Positions 51,844 through 60,111 of a DNA stretch of 64,000 nt are shown here, piece after piece. The stretch spans positions 45,810 through 109,809 of the forward strand of contig DAOUJS010000162.1 in assembly GCA_034422355.1 (NCBI GenBank), written 5' to 3'. The stretch is from CATOSP01 sp034422355. GTDB lineage: Bacteria > Chloroflexota > Dehalococcoidia > Lucifugimonadales > UBA3495. The stretch's first letter is position 1. The number at the start of each line of letters is the position of its first letter. The position numbers were made by a program, and so were the translations under genes. The notes under the pieces are model-generated. The model made no database searches, was not told the DNA's origin, and was given only the letters and a program-made list of their open reading frames with translations.

Positions 51844-54141
51844 TCAGGAGTCCGCGGCCGCTTCGGCTGGTTCTCCGGCTGTCTCATCGCCCTCAAGGAT
51901 TATGGGGTTGGTCGGGAGTTGGATGATCATCTCAGTGAATTTACCGGGCTGCGAGTCAACCTTTATCTCCCCGCCATGCTTGCGAATAATGTCGGTGCAT
52001 ATAGCCAGGCCCAGTCCCGTGCCCTTGTCGGTCGGCTTGGTCGTAAAGAAGGGGTTGAATATCTTGTCCACGACGTCAGGTGGTATCCCATTCCCGTTGT
52101 CCCTGATGCGAATCTCAACGTCCTCGTCTAGCCGCTTGGTGGTGAGCAGTAGCGAAGGCTCGTAGTCCGGCGCTGTCTCCGCGGCGGCCCGCTTCTCGGC
52201 CGTTGCATCACAAGCGTTTGCAACCATGTTGAGGAAGACGCGCCCCAAGTCCTGTGGCACAACGTCGACCTCGCCCATCTCCGGGTCCATATCCTCGTTG
52301 ATTGCCATCTGGAAATCGGCATCCAATGCACGGGCGCTGTGGAAGGCGAGCCGGGCATTCTGTTCGAGAAGACGGTTAAGGTCGGTGGGTTGCTGGCCCC
52401 CGGTGCCGCGTCCCATCATCAACATGTCCTGAACGATGCGGTTGGCCCTCTCTCCGTGGAACTTGATCCGGCCCATGTTATCGGAGAGGTCCCCGGAAAT
52501 ATCTGCCACCAGGTCTTTTTGCTCCTGGTTCAACTTATCAGCCGCCTCGTCCAGCGTTTCCCGCAATTCATCCAGCAGGTCGTCGGACGCCTCTGAGAAG
52601 TTCTTAACGAAGTTCAAGGGGTTCCTGATCTCGTGGGCTACCCCGGCTGTAAGTTCACCCAGCGCCGCCAGCTTCTCGCGCATTACAATCTGGTCTTGCG
52701 CCCGGCGGAGGTCTCCCAGGACTGATTCCAATTCATCATTCTTGTCCTGTAGTTCTTGCGCCTGGGACCCAAGACGGTCATTGGCTGATTCCAGTTGACC
52801 GTTGGCGTTCTGTAATTCTTCTGCCTGGGACTCGAGCCGGTTATTGACAGATTCCAGTTGGTCGTTCTTCTCCTGCAATTCTCCGGCCAGTCTCTCAACC
52901 AGATTCAGCCGCTGGACTTCCAAGGCGTGGCGCCTGAACACTTCCAAGGCCGCAGCCATATCTGCGATCTCATCCCGTCCGCCGACATCTACCTCAGTCT
53001 CCAGGTCCCCGCCGGCCATCCTCTGCATACCGTTGGACAGCATCCCCAGACGCCTCAGGATTACCCGACCGACGAACAGGTAGGCGATGAGAAGCGCGCC
53101 TCCGATGCTCACGGCGCTGATTGCCAGCAGCAAAGTGCGCCCCGTGAGAATAGCCTGCTCCGAAGAGGCCGTTGCTTGCTGGGCGCTGGATTGGGCCGCA
53201 GCTACCAGGATGTTCACCTCACCACGAAGTTCGTCAGCTATCTGCCGGTTGCGGTCGAGCAACTCCCTCATGTGTTGGGCCAAGCGCTTCTGCTGGGCCA
53301 GCAATGCGAACCCGCTGCCCGGGTCCATCCCCAACTCATACAGAGCATCGTACAAGGGGGTCACTTCGGAACGCAGATGCGTCCCCTCCAGCCCAGCGAG
53401 GCTGCGTTCGATTCGGCCGTTTGCGGCCTCGAACCGTTCCCGCAACGGCTCTATGGATGAAGCGTCGGACAGATTGAAGGCGTTGGACAATAGCTGGATG
53501 GCGATGTTCCCGTCCGCTTGTATCTCGGCGAGATTCCGGTAGCGTCCGAACTCCTCCTCCGAGAAATGTTTCGCCCGCGAAGACGGCCATTCCCCCAACG
53601 TGCCGTACCCGGTCATAGTGTAGAAAAGTTGGTCGTCTATCGCAGGCCCCACGATCCGGTCCAGGTCGCTGCGCAGTTTCGCCAACTCTTCACGCATCTC
53701 CTCGCTGCGCTGGTCAAGTTCCAGGAGTTTGGCCTTGTCCACATTGATCTCATGTATGTTGTCTGTGAGGTCCTTGGCAAACGCGCGAATTTCGGGGAGG
53801 CCGCCATACTCCCCGCTGGTTTCCTCCAGGACCGTCAGTTGCTCATTGAAATCGTTGCGTGTCTGCGCAATGCTGGAAGAAATCGACTCGAACTCCTCTT
53901 GCGCCGCGGCCGCAGTGAGTCTTGGGCCCGCATCTACCAGAGTGCCGCTGTACCTGGCAACGCCGAAAGCCGCAGCGATCTCAGGTATGGTCCCCTCGTT
54001 AATCCGGCGCTGGGCGTCGCCGACCTGGTTGAAGGAAAACCAGCCTACCAGGCTTGCGGCCACCGTCAACAACACAGCCCCGCCGATCCCGGCATAAAGC
54101 TGGAATGAAATGCGATAGCGGTTCCTCAAGAGTTTTTGCAT
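51844..54141 (-). CDS. Membrane sensor histidine kinase with long HAMP-coiled-coil
   Basis: 765 residues. TM1 about 15-36, a long extracytoplasmic helical region (about 37-330), TM2 about 334-356, HAMP about 355-410, then a coiled coil (about 413-480) built from near-repeats (QLESVNNRLESQAEELQNAN, QLESANDRLGSQAQELQDKN), then HisKA with GELTAGVAHEIRNPLNFVKN (His about 503) and HATPase with DNGNGIPPDVVDKIFNPFFT and GTGLGLAI. Last gene of the partner-switch operon; eight bases after the binding-protein gene. It probably phosphorylates the REC domain of the PP2C protein. Confidence 0.93.
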   Translation of the reverse strand: MQKLLRNRYRISFQLYAGIGGAVLLTVAASLVGWFSFNQVGDAQRRINEGTIPEIAAAFGVARYSGTLVDAGPRLTAAAAQEEFESISSSIAQTRNDFNEQLTVLEETSGEYGGLPEIRAFAKDLTDNIHEINVDKAKLLELDQRSEEMREELAKLRSDLDRIVGPAIDDQLFYTMTGYGTLGEWPSSRAKHFSEEEFGRYRNLAEIQADGNIAIQLLSNAFNLSDASSIEPLRERFEAANGRIERSLAGLEGTHLRSEVTPLYDALYELGMDPGSGFALLAQQKRLAQHMRELLDRNRQIADELRGEVNILVAAAQSSAQQATASSEQAILTGRTLLLAISAVSIGGALLIAYLFVGRVILRRLGMLSNGMQRMAGGDLETEVDVGGRDEIADMAAALEVFRRHALEVQRLNLVERLAGELQEKNDQLESVNNRLESQAEELQNANGQLESANDRLGSQAQELQDKNDELESVLGDLRRAQDQIVMREKLAALGELTAGVAHEIRNPLNFVKNFSEASDDLLDELRETLDEAADKLNQEQKDLVADISGDLSDNMGRIKFHGERANRIVQDMLMMGRGTGGQQPTDLNRLLEQNARLAFHSARALDADFQMAINEDMDPEMGEVDVVPQDLGRVFLNMVANACDATAEKRAAAETAPDYEPSLLLTTKRLDEDVEIRIRDNGNGIPPDVVDKIFNPFFTTKPTDKGTGLGLAICTDIIRKHGGEIKVDSQPGKFTEMIIQLPTNPIILEGDETAGEPAEAAADS

Positions 54142-54149
54142 GAGATTAC

Positions 54150-55508
54150 TCAGCGCTGGAAGTCCTTCAGAGTCTGGACGGGGCGATAGTTCCCGGTTTC
54201 ATCAATTGCTGTGACAAACACCGTGTCGGAACCCTGGTTGTCCCCCTCGCCGTAACCGAGTTGGAATCCATCGATATCAAAGCGCCCGGAACTTCTCAGG
54301 CCATTCAGGAAACACTCCCGGTCAACTTCTCTCCCGCAACTTTCCAGGCCAAAAATCGCCAGACGGCCGGCCAGATATCCCTCAAACGATACGAACCCCG
54401 GTTCAGCGTCCGGGGCGTAATCGGATAGTGCCCTCCTGTAACTCTCTGCAACTTGCGAATCCCCCGTTGGAAACGGGACAACCTGGGTAACCACGACGCC
54501 CTCACCCTTGGACTCGAGACCATGTTCGTTGGCAATGTCTTCAAGCCTCTTGGCCAAGGCCTTGGAACCCACGAATGAGACGGTCATAAACACGGGGTCA
54601 AGGCCGATGTGTCGAGTCCATGAGACCATCTCGGCCACTGGCGCATACGCTCCGATCATAATAACCGCTTCAGGGGACCCCCTGCGGACGTCCACGAGTC
54701 CGGTCTTGATTGCCGTCGTGTTCCGTGGGTACACCCCGATGCTTACCGGTTCCATCCTCCGTCGGTCCAGGGCTGCCCGGACTCCACGATACCCTGCCCG
54801 GCCGAAGGAGTCATCCTGGTACATGATGGCGATACGTTCAACTCCCAGGTCACGGGTGAGCAGGTCCACCATCTTCTCGGTTTCCTGGTAATATGAAGCA
54901 CGCAGGTTAATGATGTTGGTCCAACTCTTGTCCCGCAGAAACTCCGCGCCGGTGAAGGGCGCGATGTAGGGTATTCCGGCATCGGCCGCGACAGGAGTAG
55001 CGGAGCGGGACGTAGGAGTTCCCACCGCGCCGATCAGGGCGAATACTCCCTCCTTGATCGAGCACTTGTTGGGGCCTGTGGCCTTTTCAGCAATCGCCTT
55101 TTGTGGGTTGATCAGGCACTTGGTGTTAGCGATGGCCGCTTCCGGCTCATAGGAGTCGTCCAGCGATGTGAGGAGAAGTTGCCGACCATGGACGCCGCCG
55201 CTCTGCCGGTTCACTTCGCTGAAGGCAGCTTCTATGCCCAAACGCATGTTGCGTCCCAGTTCTTGTGCCGGGCCGCTGAAGGCCGCTGACTGGCCGAAAG
55301 TGACCGTGTCTTCCGTGATGCCCGGCTTAGCCCCTTCAGTTCTGAGCGTTTCCGAAGGGGTTGCCGCAAGCTGTGTTGTGGCCTGTACGTCAGTCCCGTT
55401 CTCAGGCCGTGGGGAGGAGCATCCTGCGATGCTGCTCATAGCCAGCGAAATCAGTACAACGCAGGCTATGAGCCCGGGAGTCTTGGCGGGACACGCCCGG
55501 GAGATCAT
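54150..55508 (-). CDS. Branched-chain-type solute-binding lipoprotein
   Basis: 452 residues. Signal peptide with lipobox LAMSSIAGC (cysteine about 30), then a LivJ-like periplasmic-binding fold: DTVTFGQSAAFSGPAQELG, LGIEAAFSEVNRQSGGVHGR, ALIGAVGTPTSRSATPVAADAG, and RIAIMYQDDSFGRAGYRG. Genes for permease or ATPase are absent; it lies inside a signalling operon, overlapping the RsbW-like gene by four bases and followed by the membrane kinase. So it likely presents a ligand to the kinase rather than feeding a transporter. Confidence 0.9.
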   Translation of the reverse strand: MISRACPAKTPGLIACVVLISLAMSSIAGCSSPRPENGTDVQATTQLAATPSETLRTEGAKPGITEDTVTFGQSAAFSGPAQELGRNMRLGIEAAFSEVNRQSGGVHGRQLLLTSLDDSYEPEAAIANTKCLINPQKAIAEKATGPNKCSIKEGVFALIGAVGTPTSRSATPVAADAGIPYIAPFTGAEFLRDKSWTNIINLRASYYQETEKMVDLLTRDLGVERIAIMYQDDSFGRAGYRGVRAALDRRRMEPVSIGVYPRNTTAIKTGLVDVRRGSPEAVIMIGAYAPVAEMVSWTRHIGLDPVFMTVSFVGSKALAKRLEDIANEHGLESKGEGVVVTQVVPFPTGDSQVAESYRRALSDYAPDAEPGFVSFEGYLAGRLAIFGLESCGREVDRECFLNGLRSSGRFDIDGFQLGYGEGDNQGSDTVFVTAIDETGNYRPVQTLKDFQR

Positions 55509-55924
55509 CGGTCCCTGCGAGTTACCAAGGCCACGTGGTTTTTCCCATCCTCACGCTTGTATTGGAACTCGTCGACCATGGATCGCACCAGGTGGACACC
55601 CAGGCCGCCGATTGGCCGCTCGTCCAGAGGGGTTGTCAATGATGGGTCTGGCGCATCCTCGGTCGGGTCGAAGGCTTTCCCATCATCAGTTATTTCTATA
55701 CTCAGTTGGTCCGGTTCGGAGTTGAGGACGATCTCGATTTCGTGTACACCCTCATCGTACCCATACTTGATGATGTTCAGTCCCAACTCTTCGAGTATCA
55801 GATTGGCTCGGAACACCAACTCAGGGGGCCATTCTTCCCGCTCTCCCAACGCCTCAACCTCCGTGGCAATGCGGTTGAGCTCATCTTGGCGGTTGAGGAT
55901 CGTAAGCTTCAGGGTTTCGCTCAC
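55505..55924 (-). CDS. RsbW-like anti-sigma/serine-protein kinase (HATPase)
   Basis: 139 residues. GHKL ATPase with N-box LILEELGLNIIKYGYDEG, the GKAFDPTEDAP loop and GGLGVHLVRSMVDEFQYKRE. Phosphorylates STAS-type antagonists and binds sigma factors or other partners. GTG start at 55924 overlaps the PP2C stop. Together with the STAS protein and PP2C phosphatase it forms a standard partner-switching set. Confidence 0.92.
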   Translation of the reverse strand: MSETLKLTILNRQDELNRIATEVEALGEREEWPPELVFRANLILEELGLNIIKYGYDEGVHEIEIVLNSEPDQLSIEITDDGKAFDPTEDAPDPSLTTPLDERPIGGLGVHLVRSMVDEFQYKREDGKNHVALVTRRDR

Positions 55925-57090
55925 GATGCCATCTCTCTACGACTGAGCGCAAGGCATGTAATGTCATCGGTCTGGGGCAATTCGCCTGTAAATGAATGGA
56001 CCGCGGCGAATGTTGCATCGTTGGCCCCCCTGGGGTCCTCAGGCAGGGCTCCGGCGAAAATATCCTGAAGCCGCTCCAGACCGAAAAACTCCCCGTCGGC
56101 GTTCACAGCCTCGGTCACGCCGTCAGTGTAGAGAAATGCTGTCTCCCCAAGGGATAGCCTTACAGTGGCCTCTGAGAACTCAAACTCCGGCACAACTCCC
56201 AGGGCAATGCCGCCAGTCATCGGGAGGACTGTGGAGCTGCCGTCGGGATGAACGATTAACGGCGGGTTGTGGCCCCCGTTGGCGTAGGTCAACTCGCCGG
56301 TGTGCGGGTTATACACTCCGTAAAACACGGTGACGAACATCCCGGTATCGTTGCCTTCCTGCAACAGAGAATTGACTTCTTCCAGGACCTGTCCGGGCTG
56401 GGAGAGTCCGATGGCTGCGCCCCTGAGCATGGTCCGGGTGGACATCATGAAGAGGGCGGAAGGGACCCCCTTGTCGGAGACATCCGCTATTGTGATACCG
56501 ACATGGCCGTTCTCCAGCGGCACTACATCATAGAAGTCGCCTCCCACGTTCCGGGCAGGCTCCATGCTGGCGTATATCTCCCAGTCGTCTCCTTTTGCGA
56601 ATTGGGTGGGCAGGATGGACTGTTGCATCTGCCGCGCGATGTCCAACTCATTCTGAATCGCCACCAGCTTGTCCCTGGACGCCAACGCATCGCGCCATTC
56701 CTTCAAATGGTTGAGGGTGCGGTCAATCGTCACTCGCAAGTCATCGAAGTCCAGGGGCTTGGTAACGAAGTCGAAAGCGCCCCGGTTCATGGCCGTGCGG
56801 ATGTTTTTCATGTCCCCGTATGCGGAGATTATGATGGCCCTTATATCCGAATCCAGGTTCGGAATATGCTCCAGTAGAGTCAGCCCGTCCATCTGGGGCA
56901 TATTGATGTCTGTGACAACCATGTCGATGTCCGGGTCCTGGTTTAACACCTCCAGCGCTTCCACGCCGTTCTGAGCGAACACCAACTCAAGGCGGCCTGC
57001 TCGTATATCCCGCCTCATCCTCTGGGAGAAGAGGGGTTGAACATCAGGTTCGTCGTCAACAACCAGAATCCTGCTAGGCTTTTCCGTCAT
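55921..57090 (-). CDS. Response regulator with PP2C (RsbU/SpoIIE) phosphatase domain
   Basis: 389 residues. Receiver domain 1-about 125 with Asp61 in VVTDINMPQMDGL and Lys in FVTKPLDF, a coiled-coil linker (about 130-165, AIQNELDIARQMQQSILP), then SpoIIE-type PP2C with NVGGDFYDVVPLENG, ITIADVSDKGVPSALFM and LYTDGVTEA. Would dephosphorylate the STAS antagonist when the receiver is phosphorylated. ATG 57090; the receiver gives the membrane kinase a direct route into the switch. Confidence 0.94.
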   Translation of the reverse strand: MTEKPSRILVVDDEPDVQPLFSQRMRRDIRAGRLELVFAQNGVEALEVLNQDPDIDMVVTDINMPQMDGLTLLEHIPNLDSDIRAIIISAYGDMKNIRTAMNRGAFDFVTKPLDFDDLRVTIDRTLNHLKEWRDALASRDKLVAIQNELDIARQMQQSILPTQFAKGDDWEIYASMEPARNVGGDFYDVVPLENGHVGITIADVSDKGVPSALFMMSTRTMLRGAAIGLSQPGQVLEEVNSLLQEGNDTGMFVTVFYGVYNPHTGELTYANGGHNPPLIVHPDGSSTVLPMTGGIALGVVPEFEFSEATVRLSLGETAFLYTDGVTEAVNADGEFFGLERLQDIFAGALPEDPRGANDATFAAVHSFTGELPQTDDITCLALSRREMAS

Positions 57091-57176
57091 TCGTCCACCG
57101 GCTGCCAGTTAGTCTCCAGCCACACAACCGTGTATCCCATGAGACACATCTGGGTAATGGCTGAAGCGGGGTTTGG

Positions 57177-57509
57177 TTACAGGGCGTTCTTAGCGTCGTC
57201 CACCGTGGGGTGCATCGGGATGATCTTGTCGAATCCGCTGATCTGGAAGATCTCTTTCACTGAGTCGGACAGGCCACAAACGGCAAACTCCGTCTCCTGC
57301 CTCTGTAGGGCCTTCGCCGTAAGGAGGATCACCCTCAGACCGGCGCTGCTGATGTAGAAGAGGTTTTCCAGGTCCAGAATTACCGCGTGGTCTTCCCGGT
57401 CTATGATCGACTCAAGCTCATCCTGAAAAGCCTTGGCGTTTGCCCCGTCGATCCGCGCCTCTGCCCTTGCAATCAGGGTACTGCCTTCTCGAACGGACTC
57501 AATAGGCAC
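57177..57509 (-). CDS. STAS-domain anti-sigma factor antagonist
   Basis: 110 residues, one STAS domain: LIARAEARIDGANAKAFQDEL, then AVILDLENLFYISSAGLRVILLTAKAL, whose Ser-Ser-Ala-Gly contains the conserved phospho-serine. First gene of the partner-switch operon, 86 bases before the PP2C gene, and directly downstream of tRNA-Ala. GTG start at 57509 after GAGGCGGG. Confidence 0.93.
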   Translation of the reverse strand: MPIESVREGSTLIARAEARIDGANAKAFQDELESIIDREDHAVILDLENLFYISSAGLRVILLTAKALQRQETEFAVCGLSDSVKEIFQISGFDKIIPMHPTVDDAKNAL

Positions 57510-57566
57510 TGATCCCGCCTCCTCGTCCCGCCGTTGGACTAGGTCCCCAGATACCCATGCTAACGT

Positions 57567-57642
57567 TGGTGGAGCTGGGGGGACTCGAACCCCCTACCTC
57601 TTCAATGCCATTGAAGCGCTCTCCCGGTTGAGCTACAGCCCC
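57567..57642 (-). tRNA. tRNA-Ala (anticodon GGC)
   Basis: 76 bases with a seven-base acceptor stem, D arm GCTC/GAGC, anticodon stem CTTCA/TGAAG with loop ATGGCAT giving anticodon GGC, five-base variable loop and T arm GGGGG-TTCGAGT-CCCCC. The G3-U70 pair diagnostic for alanine is present and the 3' CCA is encoded. Confidence 0.97.
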
Positions 57643-57670
57643 ACGATTGATACTCGGTCCAACAGCGGAC

Positions 57671-57700
57671 AATATATCAAACTCGACCTAATCCAATCAA
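57671..57700 (-). promoter_or_regulatory. Promoter of tRNA-Ala
   Basis: Minus-strand TTGATT (57700-57695), 18-bp spacer, TATATT (57676-57671), placing the transcript start about 22 bases before the tRNA. Confidence 0.6.
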
Positions 57701-57703
57701 CAA

Positions 57704-58621
57704 CTACCCTTTTCTGCTGAACTTCACGACCGTGCGTCCCTGGCTTCCTTCATAGGGTTCCACGACGTACAGGTCCTTATGGGAATCGACCCAGATACCG
57801 TGGCAGGAGCGATGGGCTTCAGAACCCCACTGGGCGAGAATCTCGCCGTCGCTGTTCAGGACGCTGACCAGTCCGCCGTTGTGCTCGGCAACGTAGGCGA
57901 TGTCGTCATCGTCGATGTACATTACCGCCGGGCCTATCAGCTTGGATGGCCAGGTTGAAATGTACTCGCCCGACTGGCTGAACACCTGCACCCGGTCGTT
58001 TTCCCGGTCTGCAATCAGCAGCCGTCCCTTGCGGTCAATCCACGCGCCGTGCGGTAGGTTGAACTGCCCGGGGCCGTCCCCGGGGCCGCCCCAAGACTCC
58101 ACGTACCGTCCATTCGGCTCGAACCTATGCACCCGTGCATTGGCGTAGCCGTCGGCGATGAATATTTCCCCTTCGTCATTGATCGCAATACCCGCAGGCA
58201 GGTTGAACGGGTCTCCGCCGTGGGTCACCTGCCGCCACCCGTTGGAACTGAAGTCCGTGTTGTCCGCGCCGGTGTCCGAGCGGAACCCCTTCAGGCCAAT
58301 GGTCATGAGCAACTGCCCATCGGACGTGAACTTCATGATCTGACAGTCATTACGCTCCACCAGCCATACGTTATCTTCCTTGTCCAGGATGATGGCGTGG
58401 GGGAACAGGAACAGGCCCTCGCCCCAGGCGGAGAGAAAGTTGCCCTCCCGGTCAAAGATCATCACCGGGTGGTTCGGGTCGCGGTTGAAGCAGTAGACCC
58501 GGTCTTTCGAGTCGCCATACACTGCCGCCGCTGGCATGTTCCAGCCTTCGGGAACCTTGGCCCAGTGGAAGTCCACATCGTAGGTATACTGTCCGCTGCC
58601 TACCGTCTGGGTTGTCGTCAT
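57704..58621 (-). CDS. NHL-repeat beta-propeller protein
   Basis: 305 residues from ATG 58621 (AGAGAGGTG upstream; an in-frame upstream start lacks one). Starts TTTQTVGSGQYTYDVDFHWAK like the paralogue at 39495 and has blades HPVMIFDREGNFLSAWGEG, IFIADGYANARVHRFEPNG, LLIADRENDRVQVFSQSG and GLVSVLNSDGEILAQWG. Probably six NHL blades. No signal peptide. Stops 62 bases before tRNA-Ala. The two paralogues may handle similar ligands; function not established. Confidence 0.85.
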   Translation of the reverse strand: MTTTQTVGSGQYTYDVDFHWAKVPEGWNMPAAAVYGDSKDRVYCFNRDPNHPVMIFDREGNFLSAWGEGLFLFPHAIILDKEDNVWLVERNDCQIMKFTSDGQLLMTIGLKGFRSDTGADNTDFSSNGWRQVTHGGDPFNLPAGIAINDEGEIFIADGYANARVHRFEPNGRYVESWGGPGDGPGQFNLPHGAWIDRKGRLLIADRENDRVQVFSQSGEYISTWPSKLIGPAVMYIDDDDIAYVAEHNGGLVSVLNSDGEILAQWGSEAHRSCHGIWVDSHKDLYVVEPYEGSQGRTVVKFSRKG

Positions 58622-58751
58622 AGATGCACCTCTCTTGAGAATATCGCCGAATGCCATCTTGCCGCCCGGCACGCCTGCCAAGGATCCGTCTCTCTATGGC
58701 TGCCTTGTCCATCAGCATGGTCTGGCCAGGTTGCCGCGCCCGGAATTGAGG

Positions 58752-59648
58752 TCAAAGGACCGGAAGCCCCGGGACTTTGACCCGGATACTGTAAAGGGAG
58801 TCCCCCGGAGTGGTGAACAGGGTGCGGAGGTCATCCCCGCCGAACGCCACGTTCCTGGGGACCTCCGGGCCGCGAATTACGCCCAGCGGTTCCCCGGACG
58901 GGTCTATCACCCAGATGCCGCCCGAACCGGTGCAGAACACCCGGCCTATGGAGTCAACCTTCATGCCGTCGGGAACTCCCGGTTCCGCCGAAGCCATGTT
59001 GCAGAATATCCGGTTGTTGCTCAACGTCCCGTCGTGTGCGACGTCGAAGGCGCGGACGGACCTGTAGTTGCAGAACTCGCCTCGCTCCTCTCTTTCAAGG
59101 CACCGCTCATCAAGGCGGCTGATGGCTACGTACAACACTGATTCGTCGGGAGACAGCGCCAGGCCGTTAGGATATTCGCAGCCATCAGTAGCCAGGTGAA
59201 GCTGTCCATCAGGGCTGATTCGGAACACTCCACCAAACCCGTACTCCCGCTCTTCCGGCGGTATGCGGCCCGCGGGGTCAGTGAAGTAGATCGTCCCATC
59301 CGAGCGGCAGATGACGTCGTTGGGCCGGTTGAGCCGTTTCCCTTCCCAGGACTCGGCGATGCTCGTGATGCCACCGTCGGCTTCAGCGCGAGTGACTCGT
59401 TTCCGCTCCGCCTCGCACATCAGCAGCCGCCCTTGCCGGTCCAGGGTACAGCCGTTGCCTTCTCCGGTATCCTCCCGTGCTACGCTCAACGTGCCGTCCG
59501 GGTCCCAGCGGAGTAGACGGCTCCCGTCCAGGTCAACGAAGGTGAGAAACCCGTCGGGATGCCACAATGGGCCTTCCGTGCGCCCCTGCCCGGATGCCAG
59601 CAAAGTGTGCTCTCCGGACTCCAGGATCTCGGATAGGCGGTCTGCCAT
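58752..59648 (-). CDS. SMP-30/gluconolactonase-family protein
   Basis: 298 residues from ATG 59648, five bases after GGAGG; an earlier in-frame ATG at 59666 would place the Shine-Dalgarno inside the coding region. Six-bladed propeller of lactonase type: GRTEGPLWHPDG (metal Glu), SVAREDTGEGNGCTLDRQG, NRPNDVICRSDGTIYFTDPA (Asn/Asp ligands), EYPNGLALSPDE and PGVPDGMKVDSIGRVF. Hydrolyses sugar lactones in known members; the substrate here is not known. Confidence 0.92.
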   Translation of the reverse strand: MADRLSEILESGEHTLLASGQGRTEGPLWHPDGFLTFVDLDGSRLLRWDPDGTLSVAREDTGEGNGCTLDRQGRLLMCEAERKRVTRAEADGGITSIAESWEGKRLNRPNDVICRSDGTIYFTDPAGRIPPEEREYGFGGVFRISPDGQLHLATDGCEYPNGLALSPDESVLYVAISRLDERCLEREERGEFCNYRSVRAFDVAHDGTLSNNRIFCNMASAEPGVPDGMKVDSIGRVFCTGSGGIWVIDPSGEPLGVIRGPEVPRNVAFGGDDLRTLFTTPGDSLYSIRVKVPGLPVL

Positions 59649-59685
59649 ATCAGCCTCCAAGGCCATTTGTCGACGTTAGCCGGAT

Positions 59686-59714
59686 TATACCAGCACGGTA
59701 TACATAATTGTACC
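59686..59714. promoter_or_regulatory. Possible operator between divergent genes
   Basis: Inverted repeat TATACC-AGCAC-GGTATA (59686-59702) overlapping a second, GGTA...TACC (59697-59714), in the intergenic region between the SMP-30 gene and the small gene at 59824. Its position suits a shared regulator. Confidence 0.35.
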
Positions 59715-59823
59715 GCTGCCATGTGCCTCCGGAGATTTGACCGGTCCAATCGCTTAATCTACAATCCGCAGACCGGCGATTGGTCTGGACTTATGTGCGA
59801 TATTCGAGCAGGAGCTGCGTGAC

Positions 59824-60012
59824 ATGACCTTGCGAAGGACCGAGGAGGAGATTCTTCAAGACCTCGTGGTCAGGGCACAGGCAGTCCTGGGGCACGAGCG
59901 GACCGCTCGCATCCGTTCCACGCTGGAGCAAACTGCCCGGCAGCTCTATGAAGTCTCCCAGGCCCAGCCTGTGCGGGACATCGAGCCGGGGTTTTACCAC
60001 GCGGGAGAGTAG
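59824..60012 (+). CDS. Small AtzG/GatC-like protein, likely amidase partner
   Basis: 62 residues. ILQDLVVRAQAVLGHERTA then STLEQTARQLYEVSQAQPVR and a C-terminal DIEPGFYHAGE, reminiscent of AtzG/GatC-type small subunits that wrap around an amidase. The amidase gene follows after 99 bases. Similarity is judged by eye and is modest, so it could be an unrelated small protein. Confidence 0.6.
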   Translation: MTLRRTEEEILQDLVVRAQAVLGHERTARIRSTLEQTARQLYEVSQAQPVRDIEPGFYHAGE

Positions 60013-60111
60013 GCCCAACAGTAGCCGTTAACACAATGCCCACGTCGCCCCCGGTGAATAGCTCAGGGATCATTTCCCAGCTATGACCAGATCGGGGAAA
60101 GGGGAAGCCGC

